This document shows positions 1-11,445 of a stretch of 64,000 bases of DNA, piece by piece; within the stretch, counting starts at the first letter, position 1; every line of letters begins with the position of its first letter. Source of the DNA: Cryptomeria japonica (Eukaryota; Streptophyta; Pinopsida; Cupressales; Cupressaceae); the NCBI RefSeq assembly GCF_030272615.1, contig NC_081410.1:126903140-126967139 (forward strand), read 5' to 3'. The notes below the pieces were generated by a model. The model did not search any database. It was given only the letters and a program-made list of their open reading frames with translations, and was not told where the DNA came from. Both the position numbers and the translations under genes were made by a program.

Positions 1-964
1 GGCGTTCCCGTGCAGAACGATTACGTCTAGTCTTAGTAGGAAGTGTAGAAGATAGAGGAGGAGGAATGTTCTCATCCTTATCACTTGGTTGTTTAGGTTG
101 TGGTCTCTTAGGCTGGATAATAGGAGAAGAAGAAGGTCTCTTCTCTCTATAAAAGGCAGGAGGAGGAACTGCTCCATATAAAGGAAGAATTTTTGGTTTA
201 GGAAGAAGACCAAGTCCATCATGATGAGGAGGTATAGGTCTACTTTTAGAAGATTTATTAGGCATAGACATAGTCACATCCATGGGGACGGGTTGGGAAT
301 CTTCTTGAGGAAAGACATTAGTTTTGTCTTTCAAAGGAAGAATTTCCTTCTCAAGAATGATAGGAATGTCAAGTTTAGGTGTTCTAGGTTCACTTAGAGA
401 TAGGATCAGATCTGTTTTCCACTTTTGATAAGATTTAAAAAGATGATCACTTCGCGGAGGAAGAGATTGGAATTGTTTGGGCCAAAAGTAATCAATAGGA
501 ACACTAGAGGTTCTTTCAGCTGGTTTAAAGAGACTATGATTGACAGTAACAACTTCACCATTATGGGGAAATTTCAAACACTTATGAATAGGAGAAGCAA
601 TAGCTTTCATGGAAGATAGCCAAGGATAGCCAAGCTTCACACGAAATTGTTCGGAAGATGGAATAATAGCAAAGTTCACATCAAGAGATTTTTTATGAAC
701 CTCAATAGGCAATGTAATAGAACCAATTGCAGGAGAAGAAAATGCATCAAATAGTTTCACAATCACATCTGTTTTGTCATAGATCACTTGATTCAATTGC
801 AAAGTAAAAAGAAATTCTTCAGTAATAACATTAACCATGCACGAAGGATCAATAAGCACTCCACGGCAAGGTGTATTTTTGACTTTTGCAACTATGTATA
901 AAGGACCATCAGGTGCTCTAATGGTTTCACTAGAATCAAATGTGATGGAAGGTTCTTTAGGGAT
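1..964 (-). pseudogene. Gypsy protease region, partial
   Basis: The frame that encodes gag continues beyond its TAA stop (965-967) and translates as a retroelement protease-like segment. It contains GVLIDPSCMVNVIT, which sits where the LID-T/S-G aspartic-protease motif is expected, followed by a hydrophobic strand and a GYPWL motif typical of the ILGRPWL-type flap region in plant Gypsy proteases. The active-site triad is DPS, not DTG or DSG, so activity is doubtful. A proline- and lysine-rich linker follows and the segment is cut by the window edge before any reverse transcriptase. Small plus-strand frames across it are shadows. Confidence is moderate because the active site is degenerate. 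Confidence 0.6.
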
Positions 965-2983
965 TTATTGCTGCTCTACAAAGTTAATCACATTCGGAGT
1001 CATAGACACAAGACCATCAGATGAGAAAGAGGAATCATTAGCCTCAATCGCATTAGAGGTATGAGAGGTATGAGAAGGTAATGGATCAGTAAAAATCTGA
1101 AGATTTTGGTTAGGAGGAGCTACAGATGTGTTGCCTTTATCATTCATTCCAGAAACAGAAATAGTATTATTATCAATCAAATCTTGAATTTTACCCTTTA
1201 AAGAAAAACATTTTTCAGTATCATGCCCAGGCTGACGATGAAAGTGACAAAAAGTTTTGTGATCAAAATAAGGTGAAGTAATCTTTGCAGGATCAATTTG
1301 TCGTATAGGAGGAAGAGTAAGCACATTTTGTCCCAATAACTTATTCATAATATCATGCAATGATTCATTCAAAGGAGTATACTTTCTTTCTTTCTTGAAA
1401 AATTTAGAAATAGGAGGCACACCTGATGCTGCATTCACATTGTTGTTGATGATGTTTTCATTGAATTTGATGGAATCTCTGTTCGGTTTAAACTTCCCAA
1501 ATGGTTGTTGACTGCTATCACCCTTATCACTCGGAGCCATAGGATATGATTGTTCCATTTGACTCACAGTCAGTTGATAATTGTGAAGAGTGGCGCACAA
1601 CTGTTGGAAAGAAGTAAACTCAGAAAACAGAAGTTTGTCTCGAATATCTTTTTGTAAATTAGAAATAAAGATTCTTTGAATATCATTGTCAAGCACTGGA
1701 AAAGAAATTTGAGCATACAAATGCTTATATCTACCAATGAAATCAGTCACTTTTTCTTTAACACCTTGTTTACAATGCATTAAATCAATCAAAGTAACTT
1801 TAGGACTTATATTATTTTGAAATTGTTGAATGAAAGCATTTGCAAGTTGTTCGAAAGAAGTAATAGAATAAGAAGGCAACGAGCAATACCATTGTAGGGC
1901 TTTGTCTCTTAATGTTCTGGTGAATAGTTTTGCAAGCAACCTTTGGTCATAAGCAAAATCAGTACATATTGTTTGAAAAGTCTTAACATGTGTTAGAGGA
2001 TCTCCTTTACCATTATAAAGTTCCAAATGCGGGATTTCAACATGTTTAGGAGGGATAGCTCGAACAATGTCAAGAGAAAGTGGGCTCGCAACGTCAAATG
2101 TGGGCACACTAAACTTAGATTGATTCATAGAGGCAATTTGTTGCTGTAAAGAAGAGACAGTTTGTGCTAGATTATTAATGGTAGCTTCAGTCGAAGAGTT
2201 CATATTAGGTGTGTTGGATTGAGATGGAGGTGTGATGTTATTGAAAGATGGTAAAGAGTAAGGTGGTGGGACCCTATGATAGTCAACCATAGGGGATGAT
2301 TGGATAGGAGGAACACTACAAGGAGGAATGGAATGGTTAAATGAATTGCCCCCTTGTGTCATGTTCATTTGTGAAGATGTAATAGGAACACTTATTGAAG
2401 GAATGAATGAAGAAGTCGGATTAAATGAAGGAATAGGGTTAATTTAAGAAGGAGGATTGCCCCCATGACTGGTAATCACAGGAGGAATGTCTTGTATAGA
2501 GGTAGCCATGATGTTCGATGTAAAGGTAGGTATACTAGCAATAGAAGTGGTCAAAGGAATAGAATGATTGACTTGTGTAGGAGGTTGTGTATAACCTAAA
2601 GATTCAGCACAACTCTTCATAGGCATCACATTCGAATTCACAATGTGTGAAATACCACACAAAACATCAATTCCATTCTTATCACTTTGAAGCATGCGTT
2701 TTAGACCCTCAATTAAAGGAAGAGCTTGACTATCGGGATACTCATGAGACATCCATTGGTGAAAATCATCAAATTGGTTATCCAATTTGGAAAGTTGTTC
2801 AACAGAAACTCCATGGAGAGCTTCTTCATCACTCGGAGGATTAGAGGAATTACCCATGTCCTCGTTAAAAAGGCTACTCAAATTAGGTTCCATCTCCTCG
2901 GTAGTTAAACCTCGGAAGGACTTAATTCTACGGCTTCGTCTAACGGGAATAGTGTAAGTAGGGCTTACTGTTGTAAAACTCAT
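965..2983 (-). pseudogene. Gypsy gag polyprotein, one premature stop
   Basis: Gag forms the virus-like particle that packages element RNA in the cytoplasm. One frame of about 673 codons starts at ATG 2983 and is interrupted by a single TAA at 2444-2446 that a CAA codon would explain. The first 180 residues are acidic and polar. The capsid-type retrotransposon gag domain lies in the second half, with LELYNGKGDPLTHVKTF, a WY...FEQL block and the conserved RDKLLF stretch. Near the end, FCHFHRQPGHDTEKC is a C-x2-H-x4-H-x4-C knuckle-like motif used by Tat-type gag. A second TAA at 965 ends the frame, but homology continues into protease. Plus-strand frames here are shadows. Confidence 0.85.
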
Positions 2984-3087
2984 GCACTAGAGAGAGAGAG
3001 AAGATTTTGATTTTAGAGGTAGCAATTTTCAGTAAAAACAGCCAATCTTCCAGATTTAAGCTGTTAAATGCAATCACAACAGTCTCC

Positions 3088-3166
3088 CGAAATTTCAGAA
3101 AAAAATGTTCGGGACCGTGGCGCTCGGAGTGCAACACGGTCCTTGCAACTTTTTTCAAAATTTGCA
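3088..3166 (-). repeat. Leader hairpin, copy A
   Basis: Imperfect inverted repeat of roughly 31-base arms. The best-paired part is GGACCGTG with CACGGTCC, enclosing a loop that starts GCGCTCGGAGTG. The outer arms are A-run and T-run stretches that also pair. Copy B follows about 625 bp away and a shorter version lies in the LTR. Confidence 0.7.
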
Positions 3167-3712
3167 GGGATGAAAGGTATGATGACTTTAGAGCTAATCT
3201 GAAAAAATTGAGGGATTTTACGATCTGTAGATAGGCCAAATTAAAGTTGCAATCTCAAAATTGAACCCTATCAAGATTGTCGAAAAATGCAAAATTTGAA
3301 TTTTGAAAAAGAGAGGGAAACTGAAATTTTGAATTTTATGATTTTAGAGGGAATGTCAAAAGCAGTGCAAGTTTTGAAATTTAAAAATTGATTCAATTTC
3401 ACGCAAAATTCAACTTTGAAAGCGGAAATCAAAGTTGTTGTAATTAAGCACTTAATTTCAAAAGTCACAAAAATGCAAGAATTTGAATAAAGCACTGAAA
3501 TTTTGAATGAATGCAAACACAATTTTCAGATTTAGGACAGTAAGAACACAATTTTGACACAAAATTTCAATTTCAACAATTTTTGAATGATTAGGAGCCT
3601 TAAACCAAGCAATCACAAGACCAACTTTGACTGTAATTTTGAAAGTATTATAATTGACAAAATCAGCCAAAATTCTGGATTTTAGCAGGAAAATACAGCA
3701 AGATCTCGCTCC

Positions 3713-3790
3713 CGAAATTTTGGAAAAAATGTCGGGGACGATGGCGCTCGGAGTGCAACACGGTCCTCGCAACTTTTTTCCAAATTTTCA
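3713..3790 (-). repeat. Leader hairpin, copy B
   Basis: Direct repeat of copy A with the same loop (GCGCTCGGAGTGCAA) and nearly the same arms. The left inner arm reads GGACGATG rather than GGACCGTG, so the stem is slightly weaker. Confidence 0.7.
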
Positions 3791-4148
3791 GGGATGAAAG
3801 ATATTGTGATTTTATTACAGAATCTAAAGTTACAGCTGATTTGGAGATGTTTTGATCGATCAAATTGTCAAACAAAGGTTGAATTAAGAGGGTTTCAAAA
3901 ATTAGGGTTTTGACATTTAACCACTTAATTTTCAAAATTAAAGTACAGATATGAATTGATAATTTATAATAGAAAAGCAGATCTGAAGCCAGCATTAATA
4001 ATTAAACATTTCGCAAGTTCAATGTTCAAAAAAAAAGAAAATTTAGGGTTTTTATGCAATCACCTCTAAAATTTTGCAAAAGATCAAACATGGAAATGTA
4101 ATCAAGGAATCAATTTTCAGATCTAATCCTGAATAATCAGAAAGGATG

Positions 4149-4166
4149 TTCACGTCGGGTTCACCA
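4149..4166 (-). promoter_or_regulatory. Primer-binding site
   Basis: On the minus strand the 18 bases TGGTGAACCCGACGTGAA begin three bases after the LTR end. They start with TGG, complementary to a tRNA CCA end. I cannot say which tRNA primes from memory. The position and the TGG start fit a PBS. Confidence 0.7.
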
Positions 4167-4169
4167 AAA

Positions 4170-5367
4170 TGTAAAGCGGAAAATCGCGGTCGAACCCTAG
4201 TTGGTCTCCCCTCTTCTAACTCCGAGGAGAGAGAAGGGAGGTTCGCTAGGATTCGATGGGTTTTCACTTAGGAGGAAGACTTTACATTCAAAAGAGGGGT
4301 TGAAACTCATAAGATTCAATCCCACACAATGTAAGATTGGATGCTAAATGAATTTCAAGGGTTTGGAAAGCAAAGCTACCCTCTTTTGTAAAGAATGTTG
4401 ATTAAGGAAATTAAGCTAAGGATGCATAGAAAGTCATAAAGATTCGCTTATAAACTGAGTTTAGGTTATAGGATGAAGCTGCGGACCTGGAATTAGCAGT
4501 AGAATGTCAATACAGCGCTGTCCTGCAAATTTGAGAAAAAGTTGTCGGGACGATGGCGCCCGGCGCCACGGTCCTCCGAAAAATCTGCGAAACGAAGGGG
4601 GATCTGTTTGTCTCTGCACAAGGATTCCAGATCTTCAATTTCAGCCACGTACCTGCAACCTACACACAGAAAAGCGAAGACGATTGGGGGGTTAGGGATT
4701 AGGGGTTTGCCTTTAGGTCAAACCCCGGTTTTGGAATTAACCAAGAAATGAGCAAGAGCTGTAAATGTAAATGACTGTAATGACAAACAAGTACTAATAC
4801 CTTGTTCTAAGGATGTTGGTATCCTTATGTGCGAAGGTTTAGATGTTGTATGTTGTAGTATGTAGTATGTAATAAGTGATCTCCTCTTCAATGGTTGAAT
4901 CCTTGTCTTGAATGCAACACTTAGCCTTGAATGGAGACTTGGAATGATCAATTGCTTGAATGCTTGAATGCTTGAGTATAGTTTCCACGCTTTTCACATA
5001 TGTCCTTCTCATCTCTCAAATGAGAGAGAAAATGTAGCTTATATACTTGTCATTTAGGGCTGATAGACTGATTTTCCCGACCTTAGGCCGACCAGGGAAG
5101 TATATTTCCAAATTGCAATCAAAAAGACCCGATATCACTTAGGAAACCGGGCCCAAAATAGGACCCAGGGACCAGGGCGCTGGGCGCTCTGGTCCCACCT
5201 CCCGGGACATCAGGATGCAAGGAGGTTCAGGCCAGGGTGCTTGAAAAATGCAGTTTTCAGTGTCGTGAGCAAGTTTTGGGGTCTCCATTCAGGTTGCGTG
5301 TTGCGTCGCCATCGTGAAGACCGAAATGCAGTCGAAATTGCAAGTGTCGCAATTTTAGGACGCTACA
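4170..5367 (-). repeat. 5' LTR of the left Gypsy element
   Basis: About 1198 bp, TGTAGCGTCC at its 5' end and ...TTTACA at its 3' end on the minus strand. A TATA-like box TATATAAG lies at 5038-5045 (minus). The transcribed part contains two GC-rich hairpins: 4524-4588, related to the leader hairpins, and 5168-5196, with GGGACCAG pairing CTGGTCCC. Only one LTR is in the window. Confidence 0.8.
4524..4588 (-). repeat. LTR hairpin, copy C
   Basis: Shorter version of the leader hairpins. The arms run from CTGCAAATTT through GGGACGATGGCGCC to GGCGCCACGGTCC and AAATCTGC. The GGCGCC words flank a two-base centre, giving a tighter loop than copies A and B. Confidence 0.6.
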
Positions 5368-6314
5368 ATGATATTAAGCTATATGGATGCAAGATGGATG
5401 AATAATTCAAGCAATAATAATCAATTCAAGCAACTATGGATGCAAGCAATAATGAATGGAAAATGGATGCAAATAATCTAAAAAGCACAATAATCTTCAA
5501 TGACTCCAGAGCGAAATTAGAGTGATAATAATCTCCGAGCGTGTTCTCAAAAATCTCTGGGGTGAATTGGAATGAGAGCTGAAGACTGAATTTATAGAGA
5601 ATCACAAGAGAAAAAGCTCAATTTAGGATTAATTGAAAATAATTGAGAAATCATGTTTAGTTAACCTTGAGATAGATTCCAATTATAATTTAATTGAAAT
5701 GCATTCAAATTAGAAGTCCAAGTTGCATTGGGAAATAATAATAAACTAATTCCATGCATATAGGATAAAAATAGATAATTCTTTAATTTATTCAAGAAAA
5801 AGGTCTTTTCAATGCAACTGAACTTCTTTTTCTATTTTGAAAAGCTTTGAGTTCCAATTTTAGAGAATAATTCAATAATTCAATTAAATGGCTTTTCTGA
5901 TTTCAAGTTCTAAATTTAGAAAAAGAAATAATATCTCAAGTTTGATTTCTCTCTCAATTCAATTCTTTTTTTTGTTTTATTTTCAATTCAACTCTTTGTA
6001 ATAAATTAATTCATCTTTTGTAATAAATTAATCCTTTTTGCATGATTGAATGGAAAATTTATTAATTAATTAAATATGCAAGGATATTTAATAAATTAAA
6101 ATGGGATAATTGATCAAAATGATATTATTGGAAATGATTCAATTAATTAAATAAATATTTAATTAATATTGAGTAGTTGATTTGCCATGTGATTTTTGAT
6201 AATTAAAGAATTAATAATGTGCTCAAGATTAATTTAATTGCCTTTGGTTAGGACCTTGGTGATGTTGTCGAGATTAGGGGCCCATGGTTTAGATGACCAA
6301 TTTTAGGGTATTAC
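5368..6314 (-). repeat. LTR fragment of a third Gypsy-like family
   Basis: On the minus strand this stretch starts TGTAATACCCTAAAATTGG at 6314, as LTRs do. A TATA box lies at 5588-5599 (CTCTATAAATTC on minus). It ends close to CTTAATATCA at 5369, directly against the neighbouring LTR, so no internal region follows it here. The middle is very AT-rich. I read it as an LTR remnant interrupted by the left Gypsy element; the family is not identified. Confidence 0.55.
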
Positions 6315-7117
6315 AGGAGTCACTTCTCAAAGACTTCAAAGTCTTTGAAAAGCATTTAATGCTTTGTGTGTTCAACAATTTAACCTCTAAAGTCTTCCAA
6401 AACCACTAATGGCTCTTACATGACCATTAATGACTCTTACATAACCATTTATGGTTTATTCAACTTGCACTCAAGTGTCTCCTCAAGCATTTATTGCTTT
6501 GACCATGGTTATCCCTTTTTACCTTTGTACAAGAGTTTATCCATTGGATAAAAGCTTTATTCTTTGAATAAAGAATTTATTCATTCAACCTAACCTTGAC
6601 CTTAACTCCCAAGTTAACTCTCAGGTCATGTCAAACATTTAATGCTTATTCCCTCTCCTCTCAACCTATCTCACGTTAACACTTGTCATCATGGGATTGG
6701 ATTGAAAGCCCTCACATGGATTTAATATCATTCAATCTTGACCCTTGTTGAGATTACTCAATCTCAACCATCCATTGTTCCATTTTTCCTATAAATAGAG
6801 CTCATTTCTTCATAATCCACATCCTAAAAACTTGTATGCATCTAAGTTATAGAGAATTTTAGAGAGCATTTAGCATAAATCACTAATATCTTGTCATTTT
6901 GGTTTAAAATAAATCATTTTAGCATCATATCATCTAGTATTAGCTTTTTATTCACATTTAGAGTAAATACTTCAATCTCAAACCTCCATAAGCATCCATA
7001 ATGCAAAAAGCTATTGAGAGCTACACTAGTTTGGAACTTGGAGAGGAGAGGAACAAAGGAGAAGGAGCTAAGAGCATGTTAGGAGGCATTTGGAGATGTC
7101 TCATCATATTTACTTTC
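6315..7117 (+). repeat. Orphan LTR fragment related to the Tat LTR
   Basis: This stretch aligns by eye, in reverse orientation, with the LTRs at 24425-25837 and 41354-42764. Shared landmarks are AAGTCACTTCTC-like starts, paired words such as CATTTAATGC, GGTTATCCCTTT, TATCCATTGGATAAA and the TATA box CCTATAAATAGAG at 6788-6800. Identity is clearly lower than between the two Tat LTRs. Both termini are lost or unclear and no coding region follows, so this is a solo or broken LTR. The right junction with the Copia element is approximate. Confidence 0.55.
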
Positions 7118-7309
7118 CTAGTTAAATATTCTCTCATGCTTTTGGTATCTCTTTTGATATGCCTGTTTAGGATAATCTTTTGTTGCTAACACTAATGTTT
7201 TGCTCGTGTGTGTGTTGTCATCGAACATATTTTCTAACCCTTTTTGCAGAGCATTAGGTACCAATGACATTCTTGTGTTCCAGTCTGGGTACCAAGGACC
7301 ATGTTGCAT

Positions 7310-9965
7310 TCTTCTCTATCTGGTCCAACTCCTCCTCCATTGCCTTTATCTAGTATTCATCGGTAAGTGCCTCTTTAGTGGTCTTAGGCTCAAATTCTGA
7401 AATCATGCAAGAGTTATCTTTCACGTTTCTCCTTGTAAGTATTCTTGCATCTTTGTCTCCTATGATCTGCTTCAAATCATGATGTAGTCTTACATACCTA
7501 GGAATGAATGTAGCAGGTTCCGCTTGCTTTTCCTCTTCTTTTTTTGCTTGATCTTCTTCTTCACCTGATGAAGCTTCTACCGGTATAGAAACACTGAGGT
7601 CTTTGCAATGTTTGCCACTTATTTCTTTCTTAACCAGTTCCCAAAAGGCTAAACCCAGTTCATCTTTTGTTTCCTTGTTGCAGGTTTCCTCAGCCTTCTC
7701 AGGGGATTCATCAACCCTGACATTAATACTCTCAACAATCTTCTGGGTCCTTCTATTGTAGCACTTGAGAGATTTTCTTTTAGTGGAATATCCTAGAAAT
7801 ATTCCTTCATCAGACTTAGCATCAAACTTACTCAGATGCTCACCTCTCCTGATATAGCATTTACTCCCAAACACTTTGAAATAACTCACATTGGGAGTTC
7901 TTCCATTCTAGTACTCATAGAGGGTTTTGTCTTTACCTTTCTTAATGAGTACTCAGCTCATGGTATAGAATGTAGTGTTCACCGCTTCTCTCCAAAATGT
8001 GTGAGCGACATTTCCTTGGATTAACATAGTTTTGGCTGCTTCAACTATGGTCCTATTATTCCTCTCTACTATGTCATTCTATTGTGGTGTCCTTGGGGCA
8101 GACAACTGCCTCTTGATGTCGTTTTCTTCACAGTACTTGTTGAATTCATCAAAAGTGAATTCACCTCCTTGATTGGTTCTAAGGCATTTTATCCTTCTAC
8201 CGCTCTCCTTCTCCACCAATGCCCTAAAGAATTTGAACTTTCCAAATGCCTCAGATTTATCTTTCAAGAATGTGACCCACATCATTCTTGAGCAATTATC
8301 AATAAGAATCATGAAGTACCGATCTCCTTGAATGCTTCTAGTTTTCATTGGACCACATAGATCAGTGTGCACTAGATCAAGTAAGTTCTCTAAGGAAAAA
8401 GAATTACCTTTGAATGTTGAGGAAGACATCTTCCCAAGTTGGCATTCTCTGCACAAAGCATTCTCCGGTTTATTCAGCAAAGGCAATCCTCTTACTGCCT
8501 TGATTTGACTCGCCTTTACAATATTGTCAAAACTCATATGACAAAGTCTCCTATGCCATATCCAACTGTCATCAAATTTTTCCATCAGGCACTGACTAAT
8601 CTTGGCATTCAGCTAAAACAAGGTTGCTCCGGTCTGCTTATTGGTGGCAATAAACTCGCCACTCTTTCCAATTATTCTGCAGACTCCACCTTTGAACTCC
8701 AGAATAAGTCCTTTGTCGTTTAGCTGAGCAACACTCAAAATGTTGTGCTTAAGGCCTTCCACCCAATAGACATCATCCACACTACTCTTTCCATTCAGTG
8801 AGATGGATCCTTTTCCTTTCACCATGCAAGGTGCATTGTTGTGAAACCGGACAACACCTCCATCATATTCTTCCAGAGTTAGAAACTTTCTTTGGTCACC
8901 AGTCATGTGGTGAGAACACCTGCTATCAATGATCCACTCGTTAGAGTTGTCAATGTGAGAGACAAGGGCTTTCTGGTCAAACACCTCTTCCTTGACAGCT
9001 ACAAACACTATGTCCTCACTCTCTTCATCATCGGATTCTTCATCAGTAACACCTTCATCCACTGCAACAAGACAATTTCTCCTACCTCCTCCTTTATACT
9101 TTCTAAACCTTTCCGGTTTATCCTTATTGTCATTGTTAGGACAGTTAACAACTATATGTCCTATATTATTGTAGGAAAAACACTTTAGAGGAAGCTTACC
9201 TCTATATTTACCGGTGCCTTTCAGAAGTCTCTTGGATAGAAGAGCTTCAAACTCCATCAGAATCTCCTCATCGTCCATATCTTTGCTTGGCTTGGATTCA
9301 TAACTAGCACTGACCTCTTTTCCTTTTCTGGTCGGTGCGGAGGAAACACACGCTCTAAAGGCTGACTCGGTCTTTTGAACACTACCATCATAGCTATTCA
9401 ATTTAGCAATAATAGAGTCTAAGGATACCTTTGTTTTGTCGATAGACCTTAGCTCTTGAATAGCAGCAACCCTGATTGCATAGACCGGTAAAAGTGATCT
9501 CAAAACTTTACTGACAATAGTGGCATCATCAATTGTTCCACCAGTGCTCTTGATTTCTCCAACCACTATCTTGATTCTTATGCCATACTGTTGAATGGTC
9601 TCTCCTTCAACCATCCTCATATCTTCAAACTTTCCTCTAAGGCTTTCTTTCTTAGCCTGCTTGGCATGTTCATCACCACCATAGATGGATTCCAGTTTGT
9701 CCCATACATCTTTCAGATTGTCCTTATCTTGTACATCAATGAACTCTATGTCAGACAAGCTACCAATAAGGGCTTCCATGACTTGCCCATTTTCTTGTAT
9801 CTCTCTTTTCTGATCATCGGTTAGAGTGGCAGTGGGGATTACATAGGCATTCTCAACATAGCTCCAGTGTTGTCCACCCAAAATTTTGATATATATCTTC
9901 ATCTTGTCCTTCCGTATTGTAAATTTGTCCCTGTTGAACTTAGGACCTTCCATCTTCATCATCAC
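7310..9965 (-). pseudogene. Copia gag-pol (gag, protease, integrase), broken
   Basis: One frame from ATG 9965 is broken by stops at 8613 (TAG), 8079 (TAG), two between 7890 and 7950 (TGA, TAG) and 7348 (TAG). Residues 1-250 are Copia gag. Residues 262-275 read CFSYNNIGHIVVNC, a CCHC knuckle whose second cysteine is tyrosine. The protease motif is DSRCSHHMTG near residue 347, where DSGCSHH is usual. The pre-integrase H-x-C-x2-C-like segment (WIWHRRLCHMS...CRECQLGK) and integrase core follow, but the second catalytic aspartate region reads LRTNQGGEF instead of LRSDNGGEF. YFKVFGSKCYI marks the integrase C-terminus. Reverse transcriptase stops being readable shortly after NVIGT. Three independent active-site losses show a dead copy. 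Confidence 0.85.
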
Positions 9966-10014
9966 AATAGGATCTTTTGACTCAAGCGGTTAAGCTTATA
10001 TCATCGAGCACCTA

Positions 10015-10031
10015 GATGTGCTCTGATACCA
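10015..10031 (-). promoter_or_regulatory. Primer-binding site, initiator tRNA-Met type
   Basis: The minus strand reads TGGTATCAGAGCACATC, starting two bases after the LTR end. TGGTATCAGAGC is the standard plant Copia PBS complementary to initiator tRNA-Met. This fixes the LTR boundary at 10034. Confidence 0.9.
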
Positions 10032-10033
10032 AT

Positions 10034-11445
10034 TGATGAATAATGATGAGCTACTAAGGTCCTAACCAGTACTGAGAGGAGGGGGTGAATCAGTACACAC
10101 AAAAACTTTTCGACACTTTATCATATTAAAACACAGCTAACTGGTTGTCTTCACCACTGAACTTAATCATGGCTAAACTGGTTAAACACGGATGCTTCAG
10201 ACAACTAAACTGGTTAAACAAAAGTACTTCAGACAATATTTAACAGATCTCAAATCTTGATGACTACTTCACCGATATTATCATGCATGAGTTGTAACAA
10301 CAATACCATAACCATTTAACACTGCATATATATCTAACTTAGTTAGAAACACACAATCATCACATGAAAAACTCACAACCCATAACACATAGATTTTTCA
10401 TGTGGAAACCCAAATGGGAAAAACCACGGTGGGGATGAATACCCACAAGCTTGTTTGTGAACTCTTTTGAAATCTGCTCTATTAGGAGCCTAGTCTGGTT
10501 AAAGACTTACAATAAAGATTCTGTTAGGAACCGATCATGTTAGGGATCACCCGGTTAAGGGATGGCTATATACCCTGTTAAAGGTTGAAACTCTATTAAG
10601 GGTTACCTCGCTAGAGGATTTAAATAACTCAATGAACTTGAGCCACCTAGTTAGAGGATTTACAATAAAGCCTATTAAAGCTACCCGATCAAGGGATTTA
10701 CCTTCTGTTGAAGTGGTTAGAAGACAACAAGTAAAACTCTGATCTGATAACAACACTCCTTGCTAAGGCAAATCCTTTTTAGTTCCTCTCTTCTGCAATC
10801 ACACTCTGTATATTCCTCACTCTAGTTTGGCAATTATCCAATCTCCAACACGCGGACACACACACAACTTTTGCCAACCCCTACAATAACAAAACTCATC
10901 GACCTTATAGACAAAATTTAGGCCAGTAGCATAAACCCTATACCCTAAATATTTTAGGTTTACAATTACAAGCGGTCCAATCCTGACCATCCAAACACAT
11001 TACATAGAATGAAATGATCTAAGACAAATCTCAAGACATTTTGCATTGTCCAGCCTTCACTGCATCTGGAAAACAGTAACCCATCACACACTCTTCACAC
11101 ACCGCTCAAAAAATCGTGCATTCCCGAGGTAGGCATTCAATGCATTCGGTCTTCATGCACAATATCCTCAAGGAAATCCTTCACATGCATACAGCTAACA
11201 TGGCATCCTAATTCTTATCCTTATCATTCACAAAATACCATCGGTTGCACCGCACAAGCCACACTGGAAACCCTAGAGCTGAACTGAGACTACCAACTAG
11301 TAGTCACACTTAGTGAACCCCAACACTGGTCCACTCCATCTTGGTTGACCATAACCGCTTCCAGTCTTCATACCAGTACACCTTCTTGAGTACTTATTGA
11401 TATCAATGACAATATACATTGTCACCGCTTTATCATATGCCAACA
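10034..11445 (-). repeat. 5' LTR of the Copia element
   Basis: About 1412 bp. The minus strand starts TGTTGGCATATGATAAAGC and ends ...TATTCATCA, so it has TG...CA ends. TGTTGGCA is a common Copia LTR start. Around 10500-10700 it holds several degenerate words such as TTAGAGGATTTA and AAGGGATTTACC. The outer edge is set directly against a long purine-rich tract. Confidence 0.8.

Larger units (their letters stand above)
2984..4148 (-). other. 5' leader of the Gypsy element
   Basis: Non-coding stretch of about 1.2 kb between the primer-binding site and the gag start. It is AT-rich with many short A- and T-runs. It contains two copies of an ~78-bp imperfect hairpin (3088-3166 and 3713-3790). I see no credible coding frame; the short frames on both strands lack any recognisable domain. 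Confidence 0.6.
1..5367 (-). mobile_element. Ty3/Gypsy retrotransposon, 5' part, cut by window edge
   Basis: Read on the minus strand the order is LTR (4170-5367), primer-binding site (4149-4166), a long leader, gag (2983-965) and the start of the protease region, which leaves the window at base 1. The LTR is bounded by TGTA...TACA. The gag domain and its C-x2-H knuckle resemble the Tat/Athila branch of plant Ty3/Gypsy elements; this lineage call is an inference because reverse transcriptase and integrase lie outside the window. The right LTR edge abuts another LTR fragment, so the insertions look nested. No target duplication can be tested, since the other end is missing. Confidence 0.85.
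7118..11445 (-). mobile_element. Ty1/Copia retrotransposon, 3'-truncated
   Basis: On the minus strand: LTR (10034-11445), primer-binding site matching initiator tRNA-Met (10015-10031), gag-protease-integrase (9965-about 7350) and the first few codons of reverse transcriptase. The coding homology then breaks up near 7300 and an unrelated LTR fragment begins near 7118. No 3' LTR is found. The Copia order (integrase before reverse transcriptase) separates it from the Gypsy elements in this window. Confidence 0.85.

Noticed and set aside
837-1064. 75-codon plus-strand frame
   Set aside because: Shadow of the protease/gag junction on the minus strand.
7001-7189. 62-codon plus-strand frame after the orphan LTR
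   Set aside because: Falls in LTR and junction DNA with no domain; the hydrophobic end comes from T-rich sequence.
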